64,000 bases of DNA from Glutamicibacter mishrai (GTDB taxonomy: Bacteria > Actinomycetota > Actinomycetes > Actinomycetales > Micrococcaceae): NCBI RefSeq assembly GCF_012221945.1, contig NZ_CP032549.1:248001-312000 (forward strand), given 5' to 3'. The notes under the pieces were generated by a model. The model saw nothing but the letters and a program-made list of their open reading frames with translations, did no database searches and was not told the DNA's origin. Both the position numbers and the translations under genes were made by a program. This document shows, in pieces, positions 27,371 through 36,892 of the stretch; position 1 is the first letter of the stretch; each line of letters begins with the position of its first letter.

Positions 27371-27814
27371 ATGAGTGAAGAATCATTAAACAAGACCCCG
27401 GACTCTGCCCAGGACGTTTCGGCTCGCACCGAGGTGCAGTGGCAGGAAATACTCTCCCCTGAGGAGTTCCATGTGCTGCGCCAGGCCGGGACCGAGCGTC
27501 CGTTTACCGGCGAGTACTGGGATACAACGACCGAGGGCGTCTATTCCTGCCGTGCGTGCGGGGCCGAGCTTTTTGCCAGCACGACCAAATTCGACGCCAG
27601 CTGCGGCTGGCCATCGTTTTATGCCCCATTGGCCGAGGACCGCGTTCGGTATATCACCGATGAGTCCCTGGGCATGAAGCGCGTGGAAGTCCGGTGCGCT
27701 GCGTGCGATTCGCACATGGGCCATGTTTTTGAAGGTGAAGGCTTTAATACGCCGACCGATCTGCGCTATTGCATGAACTCGCTGAGCCTGTCCCTTCGCA
27801 GCTCCGCTGAATAA
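27371..27814 (+). CDS. msrB: Peptide-methionine (R)-S-oxide reductase
   Basis: 147 aa from ATG 27371. It repairs methionine-R-sulfoxide. Zinc Cys 60, 63, 109 and 112 are all present, and the catalytic Cys134 lies in LRYCMNS. SCGWPSFYAPL is the substrate region. It is divergent from the hydrolase gene, leaving only 62 bases for both promoters. Confidence 0.95.
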   Translation: MSEESLNKTPDSAQDVSARTEVQWQEILSPEEFHVLRQAGTERPFTGEYWDTTTEGVYSCRACGAELFASTTKFDASCGWPSFYAPLAEDRVRYITDESLGMKRVEVRCAACDSHMGHVFEGEGFNTPTDLRYCMNSLSLSLRSSAE

Positions 27815-27908
27815 TTGCTGTGGCTGCATCGCGGTCGAGATCACATTTAGAACAAGAGTTACTTATTCATGAGTGACTCAGCATCAACTTTTCTATTGTT
27901 TGGGCGTA

Positions 27909-27933
27909 GCGTTCATGTCAAGCACATGAGCGC
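27909..27933 (+). promoter_or_regulatory. Inverted repeat upstream of the DUF6421 gene
   Basis: 10-bp arms GCGTTCATGT / ACATGAGCGC (one G-T pair) with loop CAAGC, 30 bases before the start codon. It could be an operator or a 5'-UTR hairpin near the ribosome binding site. Confidence 0.4.
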
Positions 27934-27962
27934 CCCCGAACATGAAAAGAAGGTGTACTGAA

Positions 27963-29348
27963 ATGACCCAGATTTCCGCAAAGCCAATGCCAGCCAGCGA
28001 TGCCGAAGTACTGCAGATCGCGAACTCCGACGCGTGGCTGTCACTCAAGGCCGCCACCACGGAATTCCAGAGCCTGCAGGCCAAGGACGGGTCGCTCATC
28101 GATTCCTCCTCAACTGCGCAGGCGACCGAGCTCATTAACACGGTGATCGCCGCGGTCCAGAAGCTGCAGGTCCACTTTGAGCACGATGCCGAATATCTCG
28201 AGCAGCTCGTGATCGACCTGCGCCAGTGGTCGGATGCCGGGTTCACGGTGCCTGATTTCCTGGATTCCCTGCTGCAATTCCAGCCACAGGCCCAGCGCAT
28301 CGATGGGCTGATGCACCTGGTGCTCTTCCCGATGTACACCCAGAACGGTTCGACCAACCGCCATCTCGAAGCCGTGCTGGTACAGGTCATGTGGCCCGAG
28401 TTCATCGCGGATCTGGAAGGTTCGGACTACACCAACGCGCTGTTCGTGCCGCTGCGCTTTGTCGACTTCACCGAAGGCTACGACACCAACTCCGCGGTGC
28501 TGTTCCCTGAATCCGTAGCCATTCGCGAAACCCCTTCCTTCACCTGGGGAGCCATCTTCCAGGATCGCGAAGCGGCACGATTCCGCAAGGTGCTGCAGGA
28601 AGCATCGTCCATCACGAATTTGCAGCTGCCAGATGATGCCGCTGAGCTGCTGGCCGACCAGCACCTGACCGAAGAAACCTTCATCATGTGGGACCTGATC
28701 CACGATCGCACCCACATGCGCGGCGACCTGCCCTTCGACCCGTTCATGATCAAGCAGCGCATGCCGTTCTTCCTCTACTCACTCGAAGAGCTGCGCTGCG
28801 ACCTGACCGCCTTCCGCGAATCCATGAAGATCGCCGCCAACCCGAAGACCGATGCGAAGACCGCCAAGATGGCCAAGCTGGTGCAGTACGCGGTGATCTT
28901 CGACCGGATCTTCCGCTTCGCCATCACAGGTTCGCGCGTACGCAACTACGACGGCCTGGGCGGCCAGCTGCTGTTCGCTTGGATGCATCAGCACCATGTC
29001 CTGCACTGGACCGACACCAAGCTGAGCATCGATTGGGACCAGGTTCCTGAAGTCGTTGCAGCCTTGGGGGATGCGATCGACGAACTGTACTGGAAGTCCA
29101 TCGACCGCCCGAAGCTGGCCCATTGGCTAGCCGCCTATGAACTGGTCGCCGCAACGGTGACCCCGAATCCTGCCTCGGTGTGGGCCAAGGGCCCTGAAGC
29201 GTTGCCGCTGACCGCGCCGCTGCGCGAAATCACCGACCAGGTGATGGACGACGAGTTCCCGCTGTCGATGTTCTACGAGGCATTGAACAAGAAAATGGCC
29301 AGCGTCATCGAGTCCACCAAGGGCATGACCGGCGCCACGGAAATCTAG
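27963..29348 (+). CDS. DUF6421-family protein
   Basis: 461 aa from ATG 27963 with AAGAAGG nine bases upstream. It is a soluble, mostly helical protein; the block WDLIHDRTHMRGDLPFDPF (about residues 240-258) and MHQHHVLHW are the strongest conserved-looking parts and hold several His/Asp that could bind metal. The family is conserved in Micrococcales but has no known function. It runs into the SDR gene with 24 bases between, which suggests an operon. Confidence 0.7.
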   Translation: MTQISAKPMPASDAEVLQIANSDAWLSLKAATTEFQSLQAKDGSLIDSSSTAQATELINTVIAAVQKLQVHFEHDAEYLEQLVIDLRQWSDAGFTVPDFLDSLLQFQPQAQRIDGLMHLVLFPMYTQNGSTNRHLEAVLVQVMWPEFIADLEGSDYTNALFVPLRFVDFTEGYDTNSAVLFPESVAIRETPSFTWGAIFQDREAARFRKVLQEASSITNLQLPDDAAELLADQHLTEETFIMWDLIHDRTHMRGDLPFDPFMIKQRMPFFLYSLEELRCDLTAFRESMKIAANPKTDAKTAKMAKLVQYAVIFDRIFRFAITGSRVRNYDGLGGQLLFAWMHQHHVLHWTDTKLSIDWDQVPEVVAALGDAIDELYWKSIDRPKLAHWLAAYELVAATVTPNPASVWAKGPEALPLTAPLREITDQVMDDEFPLSMFYEALNKKMASVIESTKGMTGATEI

Positions 29349-29372
29349 CGCTTCTGCCTTAGGGTAGGAAGT

Positions 29373-30077
29373 GTGAGCGACGAAAGATCATTCTTGAACC
29401 AGACACCACGATTAGTGCTCATCGCCGGTGCCACCTCGGCCTCCGGCATTGCCTGCGCACAAGCGCTGTGCGATGCCGGAGTTCGGGTCTTGGCCGTGGG
29501 CAGCAACCAGGAACGCCTGGACGAGCGCCTCGACTTTGTCGAGGCCCGCATCGAATGCGACCTCACCGATTTTGCGGCAGTGAACAAAATGGCCCAGGCC
29601 ATCCATGCCTCCTACGGCCCGATTGATGGCCTGATCCATCTGGTCGGCGGATGGCGCGGCGGCAAATCCATCGTCGGCCAGAGCGACGATGACTGGGACT
29701 TTTTGCACCGCACCGTTCTGACGACCTTGCGCAACACCACCCGGGCTTTTGTTGACGATCTGGTCGGCTCGGCGGCCGGACGCTTGGCGATCGTAAGCGC
29801 CGAAGCCGTGCTGAATCCGACGCCATCGAACGCCAACTACGGCGCCATCAAGGCCGCCGCCGAACACTGGGTCAACGCGATCGCCCGCCTGTTCAGCAAA
29901 AACGCAGAAAATGCATCGGCACTCAGCTGGGTCGTCAAAGCACTGAGCGACAAGTCGCCCGAAGACACTGCACCCGGACAGACGTCGGTTCAGTGGCTGG
30001 CCGAGGCTGCTGTGGAGCTGCTTTCGGATGGCGCGATAGCGCTCAACGGCACCCGGTTGCCGCTGCGCCAAGCCTGA
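29373..30077 (+). CDS. Short-chain dehydrogenase/reductase
   Basis: 234 aa from GTG 29373. The Rossmann motif is AGATSASGIACAQAL and the catalytic Tyr-Lys pair is in NYGAIKAA. GWRGGKSI and the Ser before the Tyr (IVSAEAV) fit the classical SDR plan. Substrate and cofactor choice cannot be told from sequence. It sits between DUF6421 and threonine aldolase. Confidence 0.8.
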   Translation: MSDERSFLNQTPRLVLIAGATSASGIACAQALCDAGVRVLAVGSNQERLDERLDFVEARIECDLTDFAAVNKMAQAIHASYGPIDGLIHLVGGWRGGKSIVGQSDDDWDFLHRTVLTTLRNTTRAFVDDLVGSAAGRLAIVSAEAVLNPTPSNANYGAIKAAAEHWVNAIARLFSKNAENASALSWVVKALSDKSPEDTAPGQTSVQWLAEAAVELLSDGAIALNGTRLPLRQA

Positions 30078-30152
30078 TCCTCCGCTTCGGCGTTCACCCG
30101 CTGCCTTGCTCCCTGCCCCCGTTTTCCAATCCCTTATAAGGACCACATCACC

Positions 30153-31214
30153 ATGACAACACTTCACGATACTGCCGTGCGCGGTTTCGCTTCCGACAAC
30201 TATTCCGGAGTGCATCCGCGCATCCTCGACGCGATCGCACGTGCCAATGGCGGCCACCAGATTTCCTACGGCGAAGACCAGTACACCGAGGCCTTGGGCC
30301 AGGTCGCGCACGATGTCTTCGGGCCAGAGGCTTCGATCTTCCCGGTATTCAACGGAACCGGCGCCAACGTCACCGCGCTGCAGTCGCTTTTGCCTCGATG
30401 GGGCGCCGTCATCTGCGCCACCACCGCGCATATCAACGTCGACGAAAATGGCGCGCCAGAACGCGTCGGCGGCTTCAAGCTGCTCCAGGTTCCCACCCCG
30501 GACGGCAAGCTCACCCCTGAGCTGATCGACAAGGAAGCCTGGGGCTACGGCGACGAGCATCGCGCCCAGCCGCTGGCCGTATCCATCACCCAGGCCACCG
30601 AGCTCGGCACGCTGTACACCCCGGAAGAAATCAAGGCCATCACCGACCACGCCCACAAGCTGGGCATGAAGGTGCACCTTGACGGATCGCGCCTGTCCAA
30701 CGCCGCGGCATCGCTGGGCGTTGAATTGCGCGCCCTGACAACCGACGCCGGCGTGGACATCGTTTCGCTCGGCGGAACCAAGAACGGCATTCTACTCGGC
30801 GAAGGGATCTTGACCCTGCGCAAGGAGCTTGCCGATGACATGAAGTACCTGCGCAAGATGAACATGCAGCTGGGCAGCAAGATGCGTTTCATCTCGGCAC
30901 AGCTGATCGAACTGTACGGCACCGGGCTGTGGCGGGAATTGGCCAGCCACGCGAACCTGATGGCGTCCAAGCTCGCCGAGGCAGTGGAGCAGATCGATGG
31001 CGTCGAGCTGGTCTACCCAACCCAGGCCAACGGCGTTTTCGCGCAATTGCCGACCGAGGCCAGCGATGAGCTGCGCCAGCATTTCCGCTTCTACGACTGG
31101 GATCGCGCGGCCGGCCAGGTGCGTTGGATGTGCTCCTTCGACACCACCGAAGAGGATGTTGCCGGGTTCATCGCGAAGCTGCGCGAGCTGATGGCAGCAC
31201 ACCAGGGCGCTTAG
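30153..31214 (+). CDS. ltaE: Low-specificity L-threonine aldolase
   Basis: 353 aa PLP enzyme that splits threonine to glycine and acetaldehyde. The N-terminal FASDNYSGVHPRIL, HLDGSRLSNAA and the PLP-lysine block VDIVSLGGTKNGIL are family-typical. The start has TAAGGA upstream. A hairpin follows the stop. Confidence 0.92.
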   Translation: MTTLHDTAVRGFASDNYSGVHPRILDAIARANGGHQISYGEDQYTEALGQVAHDVFGPEASIFPVFNGTGANVTALQSLLPRWGAVICATTAHINVDENGAPERVGGFKLLQVPTPDGKLTPELIDKEAWGYGDEHRAQPLAVSITQATELGTLYTPEEIKAITDHAHKLGMKVHLDGSRLSNAAASLGVELRALTTDAGVDIVSLGGTKNGILLGEGILTLRKELADDMKYLRKMNMQLGSKMRFISAQLIELYGTGLWRELASHANLMASKLAEAVEQIDGVELVYPTQANGVFAQLPTEASDELRQHFRFYDWDRAAGQVRWMCSFDTTEEDVAGFIAKLRELMAAHQGA

Positions 31215-31232
31215 CAAAGAGTGCGGGTCGGC

Positions 31233-31265
31233 GTGCCGTACCGCGCCTCAGGTACGGCACGTTTA
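31233..31265 (+). terminator. Terminator after threonine aldolase
   Basis: Perfect 10-bp arms GTGCCGTACC / GGTACGGCAC with an eight-base loop, followed by GTTTAG. Confidence 0.65.
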
Positions 31266-31275
31266 GACTCAAATT

Positions 31276-31914
31276 GTGACCAACGATCGCTCTGCTTCCG
31301 CCATCCCGAGTGCCTTCGCCAAGGCCCTCGATGAGCTGTCGCATGCCAAGGTACGCAAAGAACTGAAGTTCACCGAAATTCCAGCGCCGGGGCGCTTGGC
31401 TCCCTTCTCTTTGGCCCTGAGCGGTGACGTGATCGACGTCGTGCCCCCAGACCACGGACCGCACGGACAGGAAATCGGCCGGACCCCGTTCCTGCAGCCG
31501 CAAGAACAGCTGGCCACCGGACGCTTCATCCTCCTCTATGATCCTGCCGGCCAGGAACTGTGGAACGGCCAGTTCCGCATCGTCACCTACATCCGAGCAC
31601 GCCTGGATCACGATATGGGCCAGGACGCCATGCTGGCCTCCGTGGCCTGGTCGTGGCTCGAGGATTCGCTGCGCGAACGCGAGGCTTTCCACCACTCGGC
31701 CGGCGGCACCGCCACCCGTGTCATTTCAGAGTCCTTTGGAAATCTGGCCGGGGAACAAGACCACATCGATATCGAGCTGCGGGCCTCCTGGTCCCCCGAC
31801 TCAGATCACCTCGGGCCGCATTTGAGCGCCTGGGCCGATCTGGTGTGCACCTTCGCCGGCCTGCCGCCCCTGCCCGAGGGCGTCCAGCAGCTGCCGCATC
31901 GCCGGCTTAGTTAA
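31276..31914 (+). CDS. DUF3000-family protein
   Basis: 212 aa from GTG 31276. The blocks KFTEIPAPGRLAPFSLAL, GRFILLYDPAGQELWNGQFRIVTY and DAMLASVAWSWLEDSL match the actinobacterial DUF3000 family. It has no signal peptide or membrane helix. It is regularly found upstream of the RNase D/HRDC gene, as here. Function unknown. Confidence 0.8.
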   Translation: MTNDRSASAIPSAFAKALDELSHAKVRKELKFTEIPAPGRLAPFSLALSGDVIDVVPPDHGPHGQEIGRTPFLQPQEQLATGRFILLYDPAGQELWNGQFRIVTYIRARLDHDMGQDAMLASVAWSWLEDSLREREAFHHSAGGTATRVISESFGNLAGEQDHIDIELRASWSPDSDHLGPHLSAWADLVCTFAGLPPLPEGVQQLPHRRLS

Positions 31915-31963
31915 CCCCACCGGCTCCGAGGCCCGGACCGGTTGGATCTAGAATGGAAGCATC

Positions 31964-33214
31964 ATGCCGAATTCTGACTCCGCCCCTTCCGCATCAACCG
32001 CCGCTGGCATTGAGCCCGCCGAACCCGTGTTGACTCCGCTCACCCGTCCTCGCGACGGCATCCCGGAAGTCATCAACACCCAGGTGGCCCTGCGCCGGGC
32101 GGTACGGGAACTCAGCGCGGGAACCGGCGATCTGGCCGTGGATACCGAACGAGCCAGCGGATTCCGCTACGGGCAACGCGCCTTCCTGCTCCAGATCCGC
32201 CGCGAAGGCGCTGGCACCTGGCTGATCGACCCCGAGGTATTGGATGATCTGGGCGAGCTGCGCGACTTCGTCAACCAGCAGCCGTGGATCCTGCACGCCG
32301 CAACCCAGGATTTGCCGTGCCTCCACGAATTGGGCATGTCCCCCACTTCCTTATTCGATACCGAATTGGCCGGCCGGCTTGCCGGGTTCCCCCGCGTTTC
32401 ACTGGGCACCATGGTCGCCGAATTACTAGGCCTGCAACTAGCCAAGGAGCATTCGGCAGTGGATTGGTCCACTCGCCCGCTGCCTGAATCGTGGCTGAAC
32501 TATGCGGCTTTGGACGTAGAGGTCCTCGAAGAGCTGCGCCAGGAAATCACCAAGGTCCTCGAAGAGCAGGGCAAGATGGAGTTCGCGCTGCAGGAGTTCG
32601 AGTATGAGCGGAACCTGCCTGATCCGCAGCCAGCCGAGGAACCATGGCGCAAGCTCTCGGGAATCCACAAGCTCAAGGGGCGGCGCAATCTGGCGATCGC
32701 CCGCGAGCTGTGGCTCTCGCGCGAAGCCCTGGCCCGCAGCCAGGATACTGCCCCGGGCCGATTGCTGCCTGATCGCGCCATCATGGCCGCGATCGAGCAG
32801 AAGGCCTCCAGCGTTCCGGCATTGCTGCAGATCCCTGGATTCCACACCCGCCACGCGAAGCGTGATGCCCCACGCTGGATGGACGCGATTCAGCGCGGCC
32901 GCAACACCCGGGATTTGCCTGAATTGCGCTCGGCCAAGCCCGGGTTGCCCCACCCCCGATCCTGGGCGGAGAAGAATCCTGTTGCCGCCCTCCGCCTGGA
33001 CGCGGCCAAGGTTGTGCTCGTCGAGCTGAATGAACAGTGGAATATCCCAGCCGAGAATCTGTTGACTCCCAAATATCTGCGCGAGTTGTGCTGGAACCCG
33101 CCAGCGTTGATCAGCGTGGAAACCGTCGCGCAAAAGCTGGAGTCGCTGGGGGCTCGACCATGGCAGCGAGAGCTGCTGTCCCCAGGTTTCGCGCAGGCTT
33201 TCGCCACCGTTTAG
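31964..33214 (+). CDS. RNase D-like 3'-5' exonuclease with HRDC domain
   Basis: 416 aa. The DEDD exonuclease domain (about 40-205) shows LAVDTERASGFRYGQRAFL (Asp, Glu), HAATQDLPCLHELG (Asp) and YAALDVEVLEEL (Tyr, Asp), so the active site is complete. An HRDC domain follows (about 220-300). It likely trims tRNA or other structured RNA 3' ends. Confidence 0.88.
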   Translation: MPNSDSAPSASTAAGIEPAEPVLTPLTRPRDGIPEVINTQVALRRAVRELSAGTGDLAVDTERASGFRYGQRAFLLQIRREGAGTWLIDPEVLDDLGELRDFVNQQPWILHAATQDLPCLHELGMSPTSLFDTELAGRLAGFPRVSLGTMVAELLGLQLAKEHSAVDWSTRPLPESWLNYAALDVEVLEELRQEITKVLEEQGKMEFALQEFEYERNLPDPQPAEEPWRKLSGIHKLKGRRNLAIARELWLSREALARSQDTAPGRLLPDRAIMAAIEQKASSVPALLQIPGFHTRHAKRDAPRWMDAIQRGRNTRDLPELRSAKPGLPHPRSWAEKNPVAALRLDAAKVVLVELNEQWNIPAENLLTPKYLRELCWNPPALISVETVAQKLESLGARPWQRELLSPGFAQAFATV

Positions 33215-33280
33215 GCCCGCAGTCCCGCCCACGCGCTCCAAGGCGTCTTGCGCCTGTGATGTGCTGCACTTGCACTTCAA

Positions 33281-33296
33281 GTTACTCCTGAGTAAC
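33281..33296 (+). promoter_or_regulatory. Perfect palindromic operator upstream of fadA
   Basis: GTTACTC-CT-GAGTAAC is a perfect 16-bp palindrome, 76 bases before the thiolase start. Its size and symmetry fit a TetR-type operator, as in acyl-CoA-responsive repressors of fatty-acid oxidation. The regulator gene is not adjacent; its identity is inference. Confidence 0.6.
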
Positions 33297-33371
33297 CTAT
33301 GGTTTAGGTCACAGTGATGCTGGCCACTGCCCGCCCTCGGGCAGCATGAACCAACCCCAAGGAGCCCGACG

Positions 33372-34622
33372 GTGAGTGCCAACGCTTCGACCGTGCCCAA
33401 TAACGTGCACCCTACGCTCGATGACCGCGACGTCGTGTTTGTCGATGGAGTCCGTACCCCCTTCGGCAAAGCCGGCGAAAAGGGTATCTACCATGGAACC
33501 CGCGCTGATGATCTGGCCGTCAAAGCGGTCCGCGGCTTGCTCGAACGCAACCAAAATGTTCCCGCCGAGAAGATCGACGAAATTTCCATTGCCGCCACCA
33601 CGCAGTCCGGAGACCAGGGGCTGACCCTCGGCCGCACCGTGGGCCTGCTGTCCGGCATCCCCAAATCAGTTCCCGGTTTCGCCATCGACCGCATGTGCGC
33701 CGGTGCGATGACCGCCGTCACCGCTACCGCAGGCGGCATTGCCTTTGGCGCTTATGACGTCGTCGTGGCCGGCGGAGTCGAGCATATGGGCAACCACCCC
33801 ATGGGCGCTGGAGCCGACCCGAATCCGCGATTTCTGTCAGAGAAGATCGTTGACCCGCAGGCCCTGAACATGGGCAACACCGCGGAAAACCTGCATGATC
33901 GCTTCCCGGCGATCACCAAGGAACGCGCCGACCGCTACGCCGTGGCCTCGCAGGCCAAGCTTGCCAAGGCCTACGAGAACCAGCAGATCCAGCCGGACCT
34001 GGTGGCCGTTGCCGCGCAGCGTCCCGGCGAAGGATGGGCCGTCAATACCAAGGACGAGCCTCCTCGCCCCGGAACCACCATGGAATCGCTCGCCGAATTG
34101 CGCACTCCATTCCGCGCCCACGGCCGAGTCAGCGCCGGCAACGCCGCAGGCCTTAATGACGGCGCCACCGCAGCGCTGCTCGCCAGCGGCCAGGCGGTTC
34201 GCGAGCTGGGCCTGGAGCCCAAGATGCGCATGGTTTCCTTCGCCTTCGCCGGCGTCGAGCCAGATGTCATGGGTTACGGACCGGTGCCAGCCACCGAAAA
34301 GGCGCTCGCCAAGGCAAAACTGGGCATCGAGGATATCGGGCTCTTTGAAATCAATGAGGCCTTCGCCGTCCAGGTGCTCTCCTTCTTGGACTACTACGGC
34401 ATCGACCAGGATGACGACCGAGTCAACCGCTATGGCGGCGCCATTGCCGTGGGCCACCCGCTGGCTTCTTCGGGCGTCCGCCTGATGACCCAGCTGGCTC
34501 GACAATTCTCCGAGGACCACACCGTGCGCTATGGAATCACCACCATGTGCATCGGCCTGGGCATGGGCGGCACCGTCATTTGGGAAAACCCTCACCATCC
34601 TGATTTCGGCAGCAAGGCGTAA
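33372..34622 (+). CDS. fadA: Acetyl-CoA C-acyltransferase (3-ketoacyl-CoA thiolase)
   Basis: 416 aa from GTG 33372. It performs the last step of beta-oxidation. The acyl-accepting Cys is in DRMCAGAMTA, followed by NEAFAVQVL, GGAIAVGHPLASSG and the C-terminal catalytic CIGLGMGG. It is twelve bases upstream of the multifunctional enzyme gene, forming a FadAB-type complex. Confidence 0.93.
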   Translation: MSANASTVPNNVHPTLDDRDVVFVDGVRTPFGKAGEKGIYHGTRADDLAVKAVRGLLERNQNVPAEKIDEISIAATTQSGDQGLTLGRTVGLLSGIPKSVPGFAIDRMCAGAMTAVTATAGGIAFGAYDVVVAGGVEHMGNHPMGAGADPNPRFLSEKIVDPQALNMGNTAENLHDRFPAITKERADRYAVASQAKLAKAYENQQIQPDLVAVAAQRPGEGWAVNTKDEPPRPGTTMESLAELRTPFRAHGRVSAGNAAGLNDGATAALLASGQAVRELGLEPKMRMVSFAFAGVEPDVMGYGPVPATEKALAKAKLGIEDIGLFEINEAFAVQVLSFLDYYGIDQDDDRVNRYGGAIAVGHPLASSGVRLMTQLARQFSEDHTVRYGITTMCIGLGMGGTVIWENPHHPDFGSKA

Positions 34623-34634
34623 GGACAGAAAACC

Positions 34635-36758
34635 ATGACTGCAACCACCAATAACTTCGCGGCCGTCGCCGAACTCATGCATGACGAAACCGTCACGCAC
34701 TCCTACGTCAACGACGTAGCCCTGCCGAGTGGCAAGACCCTGGCCTTGCTGACCTTGGACAACGGCTTGGACCACAAGAAGCCAACCACCTTGGGCCCCA
34801 ATGGCCTGCTGGAATTGCGGGCGGCTCTTGAAGTCCAAGCAGAACGTGCCAAAGCCGGAGAGATCCATGCCTTGGCAGTCACCGGCAAGCCATACTTCCT
34901 GATAGCCGGCGCAGACCTCTCGGCGGTCACCCGCCTCAGCGCTCCCGACCAGGCCACCGCCATGGCATCACTGGGCCACTACACCTACGAACTGCTTGCT
35001 GATCTGGGCGTGCCGACTTTCGCCTTCATCAACGGGCTGGCTCTCGGCGGCGGATTGGAAATCGCCCTGGCCTGCAACTACCGCACCGTGAGCAGCACGG
35101 CCGGCGCTCTGGGCCTGCCTGAGTCCTTCCTCGGCTTGATCCCGGGCTGGGCCGGCGTCTACCGCCTGCCGCGGCTGGTGGGCCCCGAGAACGCCTTGAA
35201 GGTGATGATCGAGAACCCGCTGAATAACAACCGCACCCTCTCCGGCCCTGCTGCCTACAAGATGGGTGTCGCCGATGCCCTCTTCGAGCCAGCGGACTTC
35301 ATCGAGCACTCCACCACGTTTGTCGACGCCGTGTTGTCCGGGGAAACCCAGGTACAGCGGCCAAATGCCGTGGACCCGAGTGATCCGGAAGTCGCACGTC
35401 GTTGGCTCGATGCTGCAGATCAGGCTGAACAGTTCGTTGACGCCAAGCTCTCAGGCGCAGCGCCAGCCCCATACAAGGTCCTGGAAGTCTTCCGCAAGGG
35501 ATTGACCTTGACCCAGCAGGAGTCCGCACAGCTTGAAGTCGAAGCCCTGACCGGATTGATGCGCACCAGCCAATTCCAGAACACCGTGTACGCCTTCCTG
35601 GATTTGGTGCAGAAGCGCGGCAAGCGGCCAGCCGGAGCACCAGATGCAAAACTCGCCCGCCCGGTATCAAAGGTCGGCGTTGTCGGCGCTGGCTTGATGG
35701 CTAGCCAGCTGGCGTTGCTCTTTGTCCGGCGCCTCAGCGTTCCGGTAGTAATCACCGACCTGGATCAGTCGCGCGTGGATAAGGGCTTGGCCTATATCCA
35801 TGGGGAAATCGACAAGCTGCACGGCAAGGGCCGTTTGAGCCAAGACGCGGTGAATCGTGCCAAGGCATTGGTCACCGGTTCGGTCACCAAGGAGGCATTC
35901 GCCGATGCCGATTTCGTCATCGAGGCGGTCTTCGAGGAACTGAGCGTCAAGAAGCAGGTCTTCGCTGAAGTCGAAGCCGTGGTCTCCCCCGAGTGCATCC
36001 TTGCTACCAATACCTCGTCCCTGTCGGTCACCGAGATGGGCCGGGATCTGAAGCATCCAGAGCGCTTGGTCGGCTTCCACTTCTTCAACCCGGTTGCAGT
36101 GATGCCGCTGCTGGAAATCGCAGCCACCGAATGGACCAGCGAGTCTGCACTTTCCACGGCCTTCGTATTGGGCAGGAAGCTGAAGAAGACGACGGTCAAG
36201 ACCCAAGATGCGGCTGCCTTTGTCGTCAACCGCGTCCTGCTGCGCCTCATGAGCGAAGTCCAGGCGGCCTTCGATGAAGGAACCGACGCCGCTACCGCTG
36301 ATTCGGCGCTGACTCCTATGGGGCTTCCGATGAGTCCGTTCACCTTGCTGGCCATGGTCGGACTTCCGGTGGCCCAGCACGTCAATGAGTCTTTGAACGC
36401 TGCCTTTGGCGAGCGCTTCGAGGTTTCTGAGAACCTCCAGAAATTGATCGATGCAAAGATCACCACTATTTGGGTCAAGAACGATCAGGGCGAACAGGTC
36501 CTGAATCCAGACGCCAAGGATCTATTGGTCCAGGGCTCGTCCCCATCCACCCGAGAAGAAATTCTTCTGCGCGTGCAGGACGCGCTCGCTCAGGAAATCG
36601 GTTTGCTTTTGGCTGAAGGCGTTGTAGCCGAAGCTGCGGATGTCGATCTGTGCATGATCACCGGCGCGGGTTGGCCTATGCATCTGGGCGGAATCACCCC
36701 ATACCTCGACCAGGTGGGTGCTTCAGAACGCGTGAACGGCAAGAAATTCAATAGCTGA
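34635..36758 (+). CDS. fadB: Multifunctional enoyl-CoA hydratase / 3-hydroxyacyl-CoA dehydrogenase
   Basis: 707 aa. The N-terminal crotonase domain (about 20-230) has AGADLSAV, NGLALGGGLEIALACNYR and LPESFLGLIPGWAG with the catalytic Glu. The NAD-binding 3HCDH domain starts near residue 345 (VGVVGAGLMASQLALLF), FFNPVAVMPLLEI carries the catalytic region, and a C-terminal dehydrogenase domain completes it. It converts enoyl-CoA to 3-ketoacyl-CoA for FadA. A hairpin follows. Confidence 0.93.
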   Translation: MTATTNNFAAVAELMHDETVTHSYVNDVALPSGKTLALLTLDNGLDHKKPTTLGPNGLLELRAALEVQAERAKAGEIHALAVTGKPYFLIAGADLSAVTRLSAPDQATAMASLGHYTYELLADLGVPTFAFINGLALGGGLEIALACNYRTVSSTAGALGLPESFLGLIPGWAGVYRLPRLVGPENALKVMIENPLNNNRTLSGPAAYKMGVADALFEPADFIEHSTTFVDAVLSGETQVQRPNAVDPSDPEVARRWLDAADQAEQFVDAKLSGAAPAPYKVLEVFRKGLTLTQQESAQLEVEALTGLMRTSQFQNTVYAFLDLVQKRGKRPAGAPDAKLARPVSKVGVVGAGLMASQLALLFVRRLSVPVVITDLDQSRVDKGLAYIHGEIDKLHGKGRLSQDAVNRAKALVTGSVTKEAFADADFVIEAVFEELSVKKQVFAEVEAVVSPECILATNTSSLSVTEMGRDLKHPERLVGFHFFNPVAVMPLLEIAATEWTSESALSTAFVLGRKLKKTTVKTQDAAAFVVNRVLLRLMSEVQAAFDEGTDAATADSALTPMGLPMSPFTLLAMVGLPVAQHVNESLNAAFGERFEVSENLQKLIDAKITTIWVKNDQGEQVLNPDAKDLLVQGSSPSTREEILLRVQDALAQEIGLLLAEGVVAEAADVDLCMITGAGWPMHLGGITPYLDQVGASERVNGKKFNS

Positions 36759-36769
36759 TCCCGGCACAA

Positions 36770-36807
36770 ACTTTGGGCTTCATTCCTCGAGGAATGGAGC
36801 CCAAAGT
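36770..36807 (+). terminator. Hairpin after fadB
   Basis: Long arms ACTTTGGGCT-x-CATTCC / GGAATG-x-AGCCCAAAGT with one mismatch and a four-base TCGA loop, 12 bases after the fadB stop. The T-run is weak. Confidence 0.6.
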
Positions 36808-36892
36808 CATTCTGGCGTCTTGGCGTAGCTGAGGTTAAAAATTATTCTCCGGCTCTTAGCACCGCCACAGGGTGATCTGTCAGAATGTTGCC

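Noticed and set aside
29412..30677. 421-codon open frame opposite to the SDR and aldolase genes
   Set aside because: It spans two well-supported genes on the other strand and has no domain.
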